Positions 1 through 11,401 of a stretch of DNA of 64,000 bases are shown here, piece by piece; the stretch's first letter is position 1; each line of letters begins with the position of its first letter. Made by a program: the position numbers and the translations under genes. The notes beneath the pieces are model-generated. The model was not told where the DNA came from. It did no database searches and saw only the letters and a program-made list of their open reading frames with translations. Origin of the DNA: Kuschelorhynchus macadamiae. Lineage: Eukaryota; Arthropoda; Insecta; Coleoptera; Curculionidae. The stretch lies in NCBI GenBank assembly GCA_030620095.1, contig JAUTXW010000873.1:179501-243500 (forward strand). The letters run 5' to 3'.

Positions 1-21
1 CTTTTTCTTAACTGACTACCG

Positions 22-1032
22 ATGGCCACCTCAACATCTGACGTGGTTCCCAAGAAAGGTAGTACAGTATTCCATTCGCCCAGCAACACCGTCCCTCTCA
101 TTGAGCGACAGCTCACTCTGATTCCTGGCGAGGGGAACGAACATTCCAAAATTCCCCGGGTGAGTGGTGGGTGCCTGACAAGCGTGTCAAGCTTGTCATT
201 AAATGCCCCTGAATACATTGACAATCACGACAATTCTTTCAAAACATATATGGTAGACACTTTCGCCGGTGCTACCTACATGGAGGACATCTCCATGGAG
301 GTGCCCCGAGGACGAGAATACCAAATGGATTCTTCGTTCATAAATCATAAACTAGAATTAAAAGATGAATTTAACAAAATAACACTTCCTAATTCCACCA
401 TGTTGCTTGATAATAACCGTAAGCGCGAAACTTTGCAAACAATATTTGACGATAGTTCGTTAGAAATTAGGAAACTACATAAAAAGAAAACTTATCAACA
501 TTCTTTATTTGAATTGGATTTCTCTCCTACTCGACAGAGTCAGGGTGGGGAATCAAACGTTGACCTCGCCTCTATCTGCGAAGGCGGCGACAATAATAGA
601 CAAAAAACAGAATTGGACCGCAGGTCCGTACTAAGAAAAACCACAAAAACTACAGGACAAAAGGCAGGTAGTTTGTATTCATTATTTGACGACGACGAAA
701 TGGAGCACAGCGTCCCTGTAGGGGACAGACACAAAAACAAGGCTGTGTCTCCGCCCACTTTAAAAAATTTTGTGAATACAACCACGCCTACAGTAGAACA
801 TGGCATCCCTGGTGGGGAAACCTATCAAGGATTGTCCGTGTTCGAACTGGCTTTAAATAATTTTTCGAATATAAATTACCCCGTTCGAGAACATGGCATC
901 CCTGGTGGGGAAACCTATCAAGGATTGTCCGTGTTCGAACCGGCTTTAAATAATTTTTCGAATACAAATTACCCGGTTCGAGAACAGTTTAAACCTGCTG
1001 ACTTGATAGAGCCGATAGTTTTGATCGATTGA
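22..1032 (+). CDS. Orphan repeat-bearing protein, 336 aa, function unknown
   Basis: Uninterrupted 336-codon frame starting at an ATG in good eukaryotic context (ACCG-ATG-G), 21 bases from the window edge, so upstream exons cannot be excluded. I do not recognise the protein. It is polar, rich in Ser, Thr, Asn and charged residues, has no evident signal peptide or membrane segment, and is probably largely disordered. Residues about 120-205 carry short blocks (TIFDDSSLE, SLFELDFSP, DLASICEGG, ELDRRSVL) that recur in a broken paralogue at 59.1-59.9 kb. Residues about 228-320 are three 31-residue tandem repeats, the last two nearly identical (EHGIPGGETYQGLSVFE). The RxxL in the ELDRRSVL block is kept in the paralogue (DRRPGL), which could be a degron or docking site, but that is speculation. 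An intact frame plus a decayed paralogue argues for a real gene. No TE hallmark is visible. Confidence 0.7.
   Translation: MATSTSDVVPKKGSTVFHSPSNTVPLIERQLTLIPGEGNEHSKIPRVSGGCLTSVSSLSLNAPEYIDNHDNSFKTYMVDTFAGATYMEDISMEVPRGREYQMDSSFINHKLELKDEFNKITLPNSTMLLDNNRKRETLQTIFDDSSLEIRKLHKKKTYQHSLFELDFSPTRQSQGGESNVDLASICEGGDNNRQKTELDRRSVLRKTTKTTGQKAGSLYSLFDDDEMEHSVPVGDRHKNKAVSPPTLKNFVNTTTPTVEHGIPGGETYQGLSVFELALNNFSNINYPVREHGIPGGETYQGLSVFEPALNNFSNTNYPVREQFKPADLIEPIVLID
703..981 (+). repeat. Three 93-bp (31-codon) in-frame tandem repeats
   Basis: Units start at 703, 796 and 889, exactly 93 bases apart. Units 2 and 3 differ at only a few bases, a recent duplication. Unit 1 is diverged but aligns at E-H, P, G, the acidic position, L, N-F and P. 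The consensus core is E-H-G-I-P-G-G-E-T. The same 93-bp spacing occurs between the two repeat units of the paralogue (59700 and 59793). Confidence 0.85.
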
Positions 1033-3671
1033 AACACTTAATTTTTTCTAAAGTGTATATTGTTTCGTTTGCTTTTTTATTTAGTACAAAATATTTGATA
1101 CTAGAAAAATCTGCTGATTTGTTTGAAACTTTGCTAACGCGTAAAACGAGGGATATTGTGATGGTCCCAAACACTTTTATTTTACTAAAAATTCTATAAT
1201 TCTTCATTTATGTCCCCTTCGCATACTATATATAAAATTCGACACTAGAAAAATCTGCTGATACATTAAACACTTTGCTGGCCTGTAAAAAGAAAGACAT
1301 TTTTTATGTTCCTATACAATATTTAATTTTTACCAAATTATATATTTTTTCGTTTGTCCGACAAAGCACAATAAGTTATTCACCGCAAACAAAAATTTGT
1401 AAAAAGTGTCTAACGGCGACCAGCATTTTCTAGTATCGGATTTTTTATAGTGAGTAGGAGAGCAAACGACCGAAAATTTAAGAAAAATTAACCTAGTGAG
1501 GCTACTATTATTCGCATCATAAAAGTTGCGAGAAATTTAGTTGGAAATCGTGTTTTTTACCTTTACAAATTTCTTGTTTCAGAACGGTTGCAGGTAGGGG
1601 GCTGAATTTTTTAGTAGACATACAACGAATGAAAGCGCTTGATGGCAAGGGTTCCGAATACAGCAATATGATGCGAAAAACTTGAAACTATATGAAAGAA
1701 ATGTAGAAAAAAAATATATAAAATGAATATGAAGAAACCTAAATTTTAAAAAATCGGTAAATTGTAAGGTATTCCATTACACACATATAAGAAAATTGAT
1801 ATATACATATATTTATTTGAAAATAACTTTATAGATATTGTATAAGTTGTAATAAATCGATAGTTCTATTATAAGGTACGCTCTGGGTACTTGGGACACA
1901 AAAATAGCTAAGGCCCTTTTAACAAAACTTTCCTTGTAATGAAATTTTATCAAGAAAAGTGATATATATAAATATTTATATAATGTATGTAAAATTTATA
2001 CCAAATAACTATTTATATATACAAAAACTGTTATATGTGTGTGAGTGATTCCCTTACGAGGAAAGTTCCTGGTAAAAGCCAATTTCCCTATTTTTTCTTA
2101 TTGCATCAATAAAAAAGTTGTTTTGTTGTACGTGTACAGTACAGATTTGTGTTTATTTTTGTTTAGCTGCCTAGATACATTTAAGAATTTATTGGATTTC
2201 TTTGACATAATTATAATATTGACCTTTTAATTTGTATTATGTTTTCTATTTTATTTTTTCGTGAATTTGACATATCCGGTCTATAATATTCAAAACATAG
2301 CCATTAAGGTTGTGCTAGATAAAAATTTACAATATTCATTAGATTTTTAGTTTTAAACAGATCTATACGTTTTTTAATTTTCATGCTTCCTATGCCTTAG
2401 GGATAAAATAAAACAACATTTGTTTGTTTATAAGTATATTTGAAAGCAATATAAAAAAACGTGAATATTATAAAAAGTATTTTTATTTATTGAGTAAAAT
2501 AGGACCTAGAGTTTATATGTTGGACTTTATTATCTTCATTTAATATTATTTTTTATAAATTTAATTACTACAAATTAATGAAAGAGTCTAAATCAAGAAA
2601 TTCCACTTCTACAAAAATATAAAAAGAGAAAGAATGTACCAATATTACAAAATACAAACGGTACAAAAAAAATTATCTTCATATTTTACTAAACAGATAT
2701 TTAAAAAAATACTTAAAATATAACATAGCAAAGCTTTAAAAATCACGAATATGTATATCAGAATCAGACATTGAATATTCTCTAGAAGTAACATTTATCT
2801 GGCGAACTGAATCAAATTTTAGAATACTTAATTCCTCCAAAGGAATACACTTTCCTCGAAAACTTTTACATACTTGGACATGAAATTATATGCTGCCTGA
2901 AATTGCCTAGCAATTAGGGTTATTATTAAGTCCCTTATGGGTTCGAATTGAAGAGAAAAATAACTCTAAATGGTCTTGAATGAACTTATACAGAAAACTA
3001 GAAGATTTCTTTCGTAATAACTAAACTTTTAAATAATTGCTTCAAGCTGCAAATACATACTTTTAGACCTAAAAATCCTGTATGCTTAATTAAGTTGTTT
3101 GCTGAGGTAAAACACTTTTCAATCGTTATCTCTAAATAGAAAGGCAATGCTTAGGAATATAGGGGATGTCCACTCCTTGATGGGCATATAAACTGGAAGT
3201 TTTTATGACTTAAAAGTATTTAAGAATATTTAATCAATCAATTTAAAATTACTATGTCATTTGTTTGGTCTCTACTTTTGGTTTATTTAATATTTACCTT
3301 AGACCATAAATATTTGTACAAAATATATAATATTATAATTATTAAATTTACATATAGTAGAATAGTCCACAAACTTGTCTTATGATAATATACAGTGTTA
3401 CTTAAAAGTTTAGAGTTTCCAATTTTTTGTTTATTTATTATTATTTTGTAAACCATCCAATTTTCCTAAGTTAATGGAATTAGTTCTTATATTATTATAG
3501 AGAGATTTATTTGTGGAATTTAATTTAATATTAGGTATTGGTACATTTAAACATTAGTTTCTTGAATTTTTATAACTCTTAAGTATTACATTACTTATTT
3601 TAAGATTACATGTAGAACTTAATTCAACGAAATAAGTTCCATTTAACAAAATAATATTTTGATTATTTTTA

Positions 3672-3674
<3 letters not shown>
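1033..3674. other. Non-coding stretch, AT-rich
   Basis: Every frame is closed; the longest ORF (2045-2230) is low-complexity and looks accidental. Just after the stop codon there is an imperfect direct duplication with period about 143 bp: the phrase CTAGAAAAATCTGCTGAT occurs near 1103 and again near 1246, with similar flanks. At 2266-2322 lies one copy of a short repeat also seen near 34.27 and 49.44 kb. No other structure is seen. Confidence 0.5.
2266..2322 (+). repeat. Short repeat with hairpin, copy 1 of 3
   Basis: About 55 bp shared with 34266-34320 and 49437-49490: CATATCCGGTCTATAATA-type start, then a TTAAGGTTGTGCTA core and an A-rich tail. In the 34.3-kb copy the core folds as GCACAGCC-GTTAA-GGTTGTGC. 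No superfamily assigned. Confidence 0.55.
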
Positions 3675-3718
<44 letters not shown>

Positions 3719-3759
3719 CCAATAAAGATATATATTTTATATATATATCTTTATTGGTT
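3675..3759. repeat. (AT)n microsatellite followed by a 19-bp-arm hairpin
   Basis: About 42 bp of pure AT repeat, then an inverted repeat with arms at 3717-3735 and 3741-3759 (AACCAATAAAGATATATAT and its complement) and a very short loop. Confidence 0.8.
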
Positions 3760-4056
3760 TCTACGACCCATTCGCCTTAATAGCTGCATTTCGCAAGGTA
3801 ATGTTTTAAATATATTTTCAGAGTGTATATGGTTGCAAAAAAAATTCATTTCCTGTGATCTTTTTATGTAGATCGTTTCAATATCCAAAATTTTTCTCGC
3901 TTACTATAAAATATATAAAATTAAGTATTATTATTTTGTAGTATTCACAATTAGGTGTTGATATAGGAAATAGATGATATAAGGTATAGTCTTGTTTTTC
4001 GACTAAAGGGATTTCTATAATAAAAGTAACTTCGTTATTTTTTATTTTATTATATA

Positions 4057-4254
4057 TTAAATATTATATTTTATAATATTTTCCAAATTTGGTTCAAATG
4101 GCAATTTTTCTGAATTTAAGTGTTTTTCAATTAGCTTAATTTCTGATAATAATTCTTGAGGTTCAATTATAGTATTGTGGAAGTTATTTAGTTTGGCAAA
4201 GGATATAGGGACTTCTATATTTCTTAATATATCATAAACATTTTGATATAACAT
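4057..4254 (-). pseudogene. Degraded coding relic, possibly of an insect retroelement env-like (F-type) protein
   Basis: A 65-codon open stretch on the minus strand with sensible coding composition. In the same frame, homologous-looking coding sequence continues upstream across a stop near 4294. Its pattern (a run like FAKLNNFHNTII, then PQELL and an LPFEPNLENI segment) reminded me of the conserved stretch of baculovirus-F-like envelope proteins carried by some insect retroelements. This is recall of a pattern, not an alignment. No pol, gag or LTR is seen next to it. An unrecognised exon is an equal possibility. Confidence 0.2.
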
Positions 4255-4375
4255 ATATTTGTTAAAATCATTTGAGTTCGGTAATAGTCAAAATCTGATA
4301 TTTCTTGTAATTAGATTTTGTTTATCACTTGTATAGTTTGATTTAATCTGAATTCTAAAATATTTTGATTATGAG

Positions 4376-4620
4376 ATATATTTTTATAGATTTCTTGAAA
4401 ACTTTTTACAATTTGTCAAATTCCATGAATAAAATTCTTTACACGAGCCAATCGACTATTTTAAAAAACAAAAAACGATGTGAGGTAGAGGGAACATTAG
4501 AAAGGAAAGCAGGTTCAGGATATAACAGTGTTTCCAACATAGAATAGGATGCGGCACTCATAGGTCAACCGAGACAAAATCCTTTGGTAGTGCGTATTTT
4601 CTCCTAAACTACACCGGCCC
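4376..4620 (+). pseudogene. Tc1-like element, 5' fragment (transposase N-terminus)
   Basis: This segment matches, in inverse orientation, the 5' end of the Tc1-like element at 30905-31075: the shared block includes GGCTCGTGTAAAGAATTT, the stretch around GAAAGGAAAGCAGGTTCAGG, and TGTTTCCAACRTAGAATAGG. The core of the transposase is missing. A further short stretch at 4645-4690 matches 18618-18660 in inverse orientation, so terminal parts of the same or a related element are scattered here. Identity is inferred from the copies at 18.7-20.3 and 28.9-31.1 kb. Confidence 0.45.
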
Positions 4621-4749
4621 AAACAGTTAGTGGACCGAAACTTCACTGGCCCTAACAGTCGAAATCCCAACAGATTGGAATGTGTGGTATGCGGCGCTAG
4701 CCCGACACTTTAAATAGCGAATTGGCGAGCTACGCTACTGGCTAAAAAT

Positions 4750-7700
4750 TCTTTAAATGTGTTATCAAGTTTTATTGATAAAAATAATTATATTGTTTAT
4801 TTGTTTATTCATTGTTAATCAAAACCACACCATGAAAAAATGATGTTAACGTATTTCCCTGCATTCTAACTTTGAAGTGAAAATATTTTGATTGTTTTTT
4901 TTGTTTATTATAAAGCATTTGTTTATCACAGGATAATTTTTATTTAATGGAATAATGGAGATTGAATATTGAAAAAAAAAATGTTGGAAAGCCCAGGAAG
5001 AGGTTATTGCTTGTTTGCATTTAGATGATTTTAATCCTTCTACTTTTAAACTGGGTATGTTTATTTTAGAATAGTGTGAATGTGGTATAAAGTTGCAACC
5101 ATTTCAGTTTTTGGACTCTTACACTCAGATAATCTTATTTGTTAGTATATAGGATTGAGTCCCCATCTGTTATTAATGTGGATGTTGTTCCCTACCTAAA
5201 GATAAAACAAAGTTTTATTCAAAAGTCCATATAAAAATCCACAAAAGCCTTGAAGCTTGAACATATATCTTTTAACTAATTTGTTTTGTGAGCTTTTTGA
5301 GACACATAATTTCAACTTTTTTTTTTAAGTTTTTTTAGTGTTTAATTTTTTATCCTGATCCTAAGCAAATACCTATCTAAAAATCAGTTTTTATCACATA
5401 TTGATTAGTGTTTTATAAGATTGTTAATGATTTTCCCTAAGCTTGTTAATCAAGCAGGTACTTTATTAATTATAGTTTGTTTTAGGACCAATGCAAGTCT
5501 TCTTGATGTTTCATATAGGTATCGTAGACAAGGCTTAGGAAGTTAGTTCGGCTCATATGTATGTGCATTGCAGATATTAGTGACGTGTATATTATAGTCA
5601 TACTTGAGTACTCTTTGTTGCCCTGTTTGCATAGGAAGAAAGAAAAGACTTTAGTTACGTGTATTGATCTGAGTGTCATATAGCCCCAGTTATAGCCCAT
5701 TCCATCAATGTAATAATTGGGCCTCTTTATTATGTGGAAGCTTCAAATTCTGAACCTTTAAATTTACTAAATAGAAAGTGTGTAGTTTGAGAATCAAAAA
5801 AGATGCACCATATGATAAATGTAGTGTCAACTTTATTTTTAATTCTATGTTAAATAAATTTTTTAATTGCTGTAAAGTGTATCACGTATTTTGTATATTG
5901 ATTAAGATATATAGCTAAAGGGGATTAGAAATTTGAATAATTTTTCCCCATATTTTAAAAATATTAACTGTGGCCTATTTATATATTTTCTCCAGTTGCT
6001 ATACACAATTCAGTAATAAGTTAATTTAGTAAGTATGCCAGATATCGCACATCACACCTTCAATTTTTTTTAAATCTAAGTATGGTTTAAGAAAAAGTTA
6101 GGTACATGATATAATTATAAATGACAAAAGTCTTTCGAAGATACTATCAATTAATTTCATGCTTTCAGATTCTTAAGTTTATTAACTGGTATAAAGTAGT
6201 TTAGATCTTGTAAATCTTATAGAATTTCCTAAAAATATTACATCTTATCACTGACTTTACCATATGTTGGGAACTGGCCGCCAAACTTATAAGACTGCGT
6301 ATTGTTAAAATAAATTATGGTATATCTTTTAGAATCTTTATTCAAGTAAATGTTTTCTAAATTTATAGTTCCAAACCAGTAAAAAGGTATCCTACAATAG
6401 CTTTATATATAGATTCCGGCATATCACAATTATCAGCTGTAGATTAAGGTATTATAAGGCTAATAATACTTAAGGTTGAGACAGTGTTTCAAGAGGGACA
6501 GACATTGACTAAAAGCATTATCCCTTATAATACTTGTTTAATGTCCGACTAAGTAAAATAATTTTTAATTGAGAAAAATTTAGTTTAAACAATATCTCAT
6601 TTAACTGACTTTGACATAATGTCATTATTTGTCAAAATAAACTCATAGTAAATGGTGCCAAGGATATATAACCAAATCCCATTGGAATTTATATAATTAT
6701 ACAAAAATCTTGAATACTTCAAAAGGAAGTAAGCATTTTATGATTGCATACGAATTTTGATTGATCATAAATTAAACCTCCATTTTACTTTTTTATTATT
6801 GAAAGGGGTAGAAAAAATTGGTAAATGCAGAAGTTGTAGATTTTTAATCCATTATTTTCTATGTATACTGGGTGTTTTTTGGAAAAGCATGATAATTTTT
6901 TTTTGTTTTGATTGTACACCCTGTATATGTCCATCAAATGGGTCTTTTCTTGCTAATTATTATTATATTAGGTTTGACACATTGAACACAGGAAATTGAC
7001 TATCTCTGTTATCAGAGATGTTAAAGAAAACATAACACAGATAAGAATAACTTGCCTCTTATGTCATGGTTTTTCTCAATGATCTTTAAAAGTAAAGACT
7101 TATAATAACATTGGTGTCCCATAAAAAAATAGAGGGTTCAATTTATAATCAATATTCCTGTATTAGATGATAATTGATCATTTTTGATGATAAAAATACT
7201 ATTTGTTTGCCTGCCATTGTTATTATATTTTGTTGATGGTAAACGTATTTCTGATACAACCTATCTTCAATTTTAATTGTCACGGTTTTAATATGATAGT
7301 TATACAGCACATACAGGTATAGGCCATGGTATATTGAGTATATTATATTATTATCCTTTATTTAGCATTTTGCTAGTTTACAAATTCACAATGTATGTAT
7401 TTATTTAATATATTATTATATAAACAAAAAACTTAATTTTATAAAAGAAAATACACTTAATACTCAAAAGCAGTACAAAACATAGAAAACTAGTTAAGTA
7501 ATGAAACTTAAAATATTTAATACAGTCAGGTAATAAAACTCAGATACTAAAACTAGAAGTAAAATATTAGTTTAACTCCAAAAGAAAAAAATTAAGTGCT
7601 AAAATAAATATAATATATAATAACTAGGAATAAGTTTTGTAATTTTTTAAATAAAACATAATTTTACTGATTTATTTGTTTGTGCCCGAATGCATAAAAA

Positions 7701-8184
7701 TCATACAATTACATTAACTATTACAAATTTAAGTACAGTAAAAAGCTTTCAATAAATAACACCAGAGTCAACAACAGAAGATTTTTTTAGTTCGAAAGTT
7801 CATTTAGTAAAATTATTTATATAATTTTCCATAAGAAAATATAACGAAAAGGAACTTGGTAAATTTTAATAAAAACTTTAAAGTAACAAATGTTCACTCA
7901 GACTCTGTGACATCAAGAGAATACATTTTTCATTTTCATACTTCCTTCCTTAGCAAAGCTTAACTCTCAAACGTTGGCTAAACATTTTGATGGTAAGGTC
8001 TGTTTGAGATGGAAAACTGTTATTTCCATCACAATATCCAGAGTTTTGATTTTGATCCTAAAAAACAAATTAGAAGAAAGAAATCATAAAAAAAAAACAC
8101 TAAAAAGTAAAAAAAATTATTCCACATTAAAATTTGACTTTATGAAGTCGGCATCAAATTGATTTTTAATTACTTAATCACTTG

Positions 8185-8186
<2 letters not shown>
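4750..8186. other. Long non-coding stretch with two possible short exons
   Basis: Mostly closed frames, AT-rich. Two short stretches at 4985-5054 and 5146-5234 read like coding (W-K-A-Q-E-E-V-I..., then I-E-S-P-S-V-I-N...), and a GTATGT at 5055 could be a donor; joined at an AG at 5144-5145 they stay in frame to a stop at 5232. Evidence is weak. At 6862-6922 a 12-bp inverted pair (ATACTGGGTGT / ACACCCTGTAT) resembles a minimal mariner-type miniature element. Nothing else is recognised. Confidence 0.3.

Positions 8187-8236
<50 letters not shown>
8187..8236. repeat. (AT)n microsatellite
   Basis: About 50 bp of uninterrupted AT dinucleotide repeat, ending in ACTACCC. Confidence 0.9.
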
Positions 8237-8237
<1 letters not shown>

Positions 8238-8401
8238 TACCCGGTCTTTATTTAATTATATTTATACATATTTTAAGACCATAAACTTGGTGAAACCTAT
8301 AGATATCCCTAAGAAAATGAATAAGTAGCTAAGCACAATCACTGTATTAATATTATATAAAATGTGCCATCTCTGCACATTTATAGAAAACTAGCTATAT
8401 T

Positions 8402-11340
8402 CAGGGGCGAAGCGTGATTTTTTATGATGGATAGGCTGAGTGGGACATAGCAAAGGCATCACCATAAGAAAAATTTTTTGAAGTGCCACGCCCAAAAATT
8501 TTGCTTATAAAGCGCAATAAGTTATAAAGCATTAAATAAAACTTACCGTTACTTTAATTATTCCAGATTTTAATAAACTAAAAAACCAGTTAACACACAA
8601 CACAAGTATTTGTTCCTTTAAACATTATAAAATACAAAATTCAAATATTAGTTTGTAAAACTTTAAATGTTTGTAATTTTGAAGTCTATACCTTTCTGTA
8701 AACAAGTTCTATTCGCCTATCCTTTTTCTCGGCAAATAAGTCTATCACACGCGTAAGAAACTCTTGTCGCTTGGAAGAATCCTTAACAAGTCCTTTTTCA
8801 ATGGCTAATGTTGACAAATTTGATAGGCGTTCATTGGACATGCTATTTCGCAGAAAAGTCTTTATTCTCTTCAGTGTACTCATACTTCTCTCACATGTTG
8901 CCGGGATACTCAAAATTAGTGATAGCTCAAAATTAGTGATAGCAGTTTTGTAGTTTCAGGTAAATTATCTTGAAGCTCGTTAGTAATTAAAACTTTAAAT
9001 AACTCTTTAGGGGGCAAATATTTATCGGCACTTCCATAAATATAAGTAAGTTCTCCTTTTAGTTTTAGTTCGTCGAAAAATGGATAAACTGTGATGAGTT
9101 TTTTTAGATGCTTGTGGGGAAAATTCTGGGGTGAATTAAAACTTTCAAATTTTTTATCATTTAAAAGCTCCAGGAAATCTAATTTTTCCAGTTCCTTAAA
9201 TCTATTTTCCATATTGACAATAATATTGTCCAGTATTTCAAATGAGAGAAAGGCGCCTAACTAATTTGTCATTAAATTTTAAATTACTTGCTCTTTCATC
9301 TCCATCATCTTCACTTTCTGTGTTTTCCCGAGTATTAACTTTGATACATAACATTTTTTGAGCCTCCATAACACATTTTTCTATTGTTTCATCAGTTCTT
9401 AATAGTTTAACTGAATTTAAGCAATTTTGTACCTCAGTATTACATCTATTGATATCCATACATTTTTTTTGTAAGATGTCAAAAAAACACTTGTATATTT
9501 AAATATATAATTGTATAAATGCAACAAAAATACAAATTTAGGATCACTAAGACTTCTTTTCAGCCCAACTGCTGAATTTATAGATATACTATCCCAGCCG
9601 CTATCATTAAGAATACTTTGAAATGCCGCTTTTAATTCTGAATAATGGGCAATTATAGTGGAAACACCGCGAGAATGATAATTCCATCTAGTTTCACAAG
9701 GGTGAGGTAATTTAAATCCTTTTTCCCGAAGGAGCATGCTTCTTTTTGTTGAGCGACTAAAGAAGGTATGAAAAGCTGTTAAACTAGCTACGAACAATTT
9801 AACGTCTTTTATGGATTTGCAAGCATGGATTAATACCAAATTTAGCTGATGAGCATAGCAGTGAATAAACAATGCATGTGGATAAGTTTGTTTGATGATA
9901 GTATTAACTCCTCCCGTTGTTCCAGCCATAGCGCTCGCCCCGTCATATGTTTGACAAATTAATTTATTTTTATTTATTTTCCAGCTTTCCAGAACACCTT
10001 GTATTACCATTGCTAATCTCTGTGCCGATTTATCCTGAGAAACGTCATAAAACCCAACAAATCTTTCCTCAATTTCCCCATTTACAATATTTGCGTACCG
10101 AAAAATTATGCTAAGCTTGCTTTCGACTGAAACATCCGTTGTTTCATCTGCTTGAATTGAAACGTAGTATGCGTTATTTATTTCGGTTAAGATTTTTTCA
10201 TTAATTACACATCTAACGCATTCAATCAAATCATTTTGAATGTCCGATGAGGTACCCTTAAATACAGTGGAATGAATTAAACGATTTTTTAGGTGTGTTT
10301 CCTCTTCCGCCAAAACATCTAAAATTTCTAAATAATTTCCTTTATTTAAGCAATCCTCTGACTCGTCATGCCCACGAAACGCCAGCTCTTGTCGTGCTAA
10401 AAAACATGTCGTTGAAACGAGTCTTTTTAAAGTTAGTCTATTTTGGTCCACCTTTTCATTATGTTTTATAGCACTTAAACGGGCACTTTCAGACAGAACA
10501 TGGTCTATTCTTACCTTTCCGATTTGCTTAAATTTAATAGAAGATGAAATATGGCTTGCAGAACTTTCGTGTTTAGGCTTTCAACCCCAAGGCCTACCTT
10601 ACAAAATTCTTTTTCACCTGACGAAAATAGTAAACAATAAAAACAAAACAGTTTATTTCTCTTAACACTTCCTGTCAACCATTTATATTTTTGATACCAC
10701 ACATTCTGAAATCGACGCATAAATTTACCATTTCCCTCCTGTTTTTCCATTATCAAATTTGGAGTCGGTTTTTTCTCTTTTATTTTTAGTTTGCCCTCTA
10801 AAGATAAATGCGAAAAATAATTTACGTTGCTTAACAAAAAGTCTACTAAATCATCACACATTAAACCGCTAATCAACTCCATACTGTTCGTAAAACCGAA
10901 AGAACCATCAAACTAAACGACAAACACAACAAAATAGTACCGCGAACTCTCCGTCAACTCAAATATGTCTTAAAGCTGTTCTCCAGGCGAGCCTAAATGC
11001 CTGCTAGTCTGCAATCCTTTTTTCCGCATCATATATGACAGAAAAGCCGGACCGACGCGACGAATGCCGATCACCCAGGGCCACGGGTAATTATTTTATT
11101 AAGGCTAAACTCGCATAGCCTTCTCTGTCGAGCGCCAATCGCCATGCCTCCGTCTGCAGCAAATTTAGAATGTATAGGGCGACCGCGCCGAAAATGTTAT
11201 ATGTTATATAAAATATGGATATCATAAATGTTTTAATTTTAATGCGAAATGATCGAATTTCATTATTATTTTTGTATTTAATTATGTAAGTAATTTTGGG
11301 TAGGCTGCGCCTTACAGCCTTAATGGACGCTTCGCCCCTG
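8402..11340 (-). mobile_element. hAT DNA transposon copy 1, 2.94 kb, both ends and TSD intact
   Basis: The left end reads CAGGGGCGAAGCG and the right end CGCTTCGCCCCTG, a perfect 13-bp terminal inverted repeat. Both ends are flanked by the direct 8-bp TSD GCTATATT (8394-8401 and 11341-11348). The 8-bp TSD and CAGGG start are hAT hallmarks. The element carries a broken transposase on the minus strand and lies 61 bp from another hAT element. Confidence 0.93.
8686..10882 (-). pseudogene. hAT transposase (zinc finger MYM1-like, DUF4371 type), frameshifted
   Basis: Cut-and-paste transposase of hAT copy 1, read from 10882 down to 8686. In order: N-terminal TTF-type zinc-finger region (WYQKYKWLTG, then CFYCLLFSS) in 10511-10882; the DUF4371/RNase-H-like core in 9417-10451, with LAFRGHDESED, the DETTDVS catalytic-region motif, CQTYDGASAMAG and HCYAHQLNLVL; linker pieces in 9238-9459 and 8916-9212; and the C-terminal hAT dimerisation motif in 8686-8913 (CERSMSTLKRIKTFLRN). 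At least four breaks separate these blocks, so the copy is dead although domain order and length (about 700 aa) fit a full gene. Confidence 0.85.
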
Positions 11341-11401
11341 GCTATATTCACTGTCAAAATTTAAAATAATGAATAAAATTGAACTTTGAGGCATTAAGAA
11401 C

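Noticed and set aside
4057..4254. Confident call of an endogenous viral env gene
   Set aside because: Only 65 codons with a remembered pattern; no neighbouring gag, pol or LTR. Kept as a low-confidence relic.
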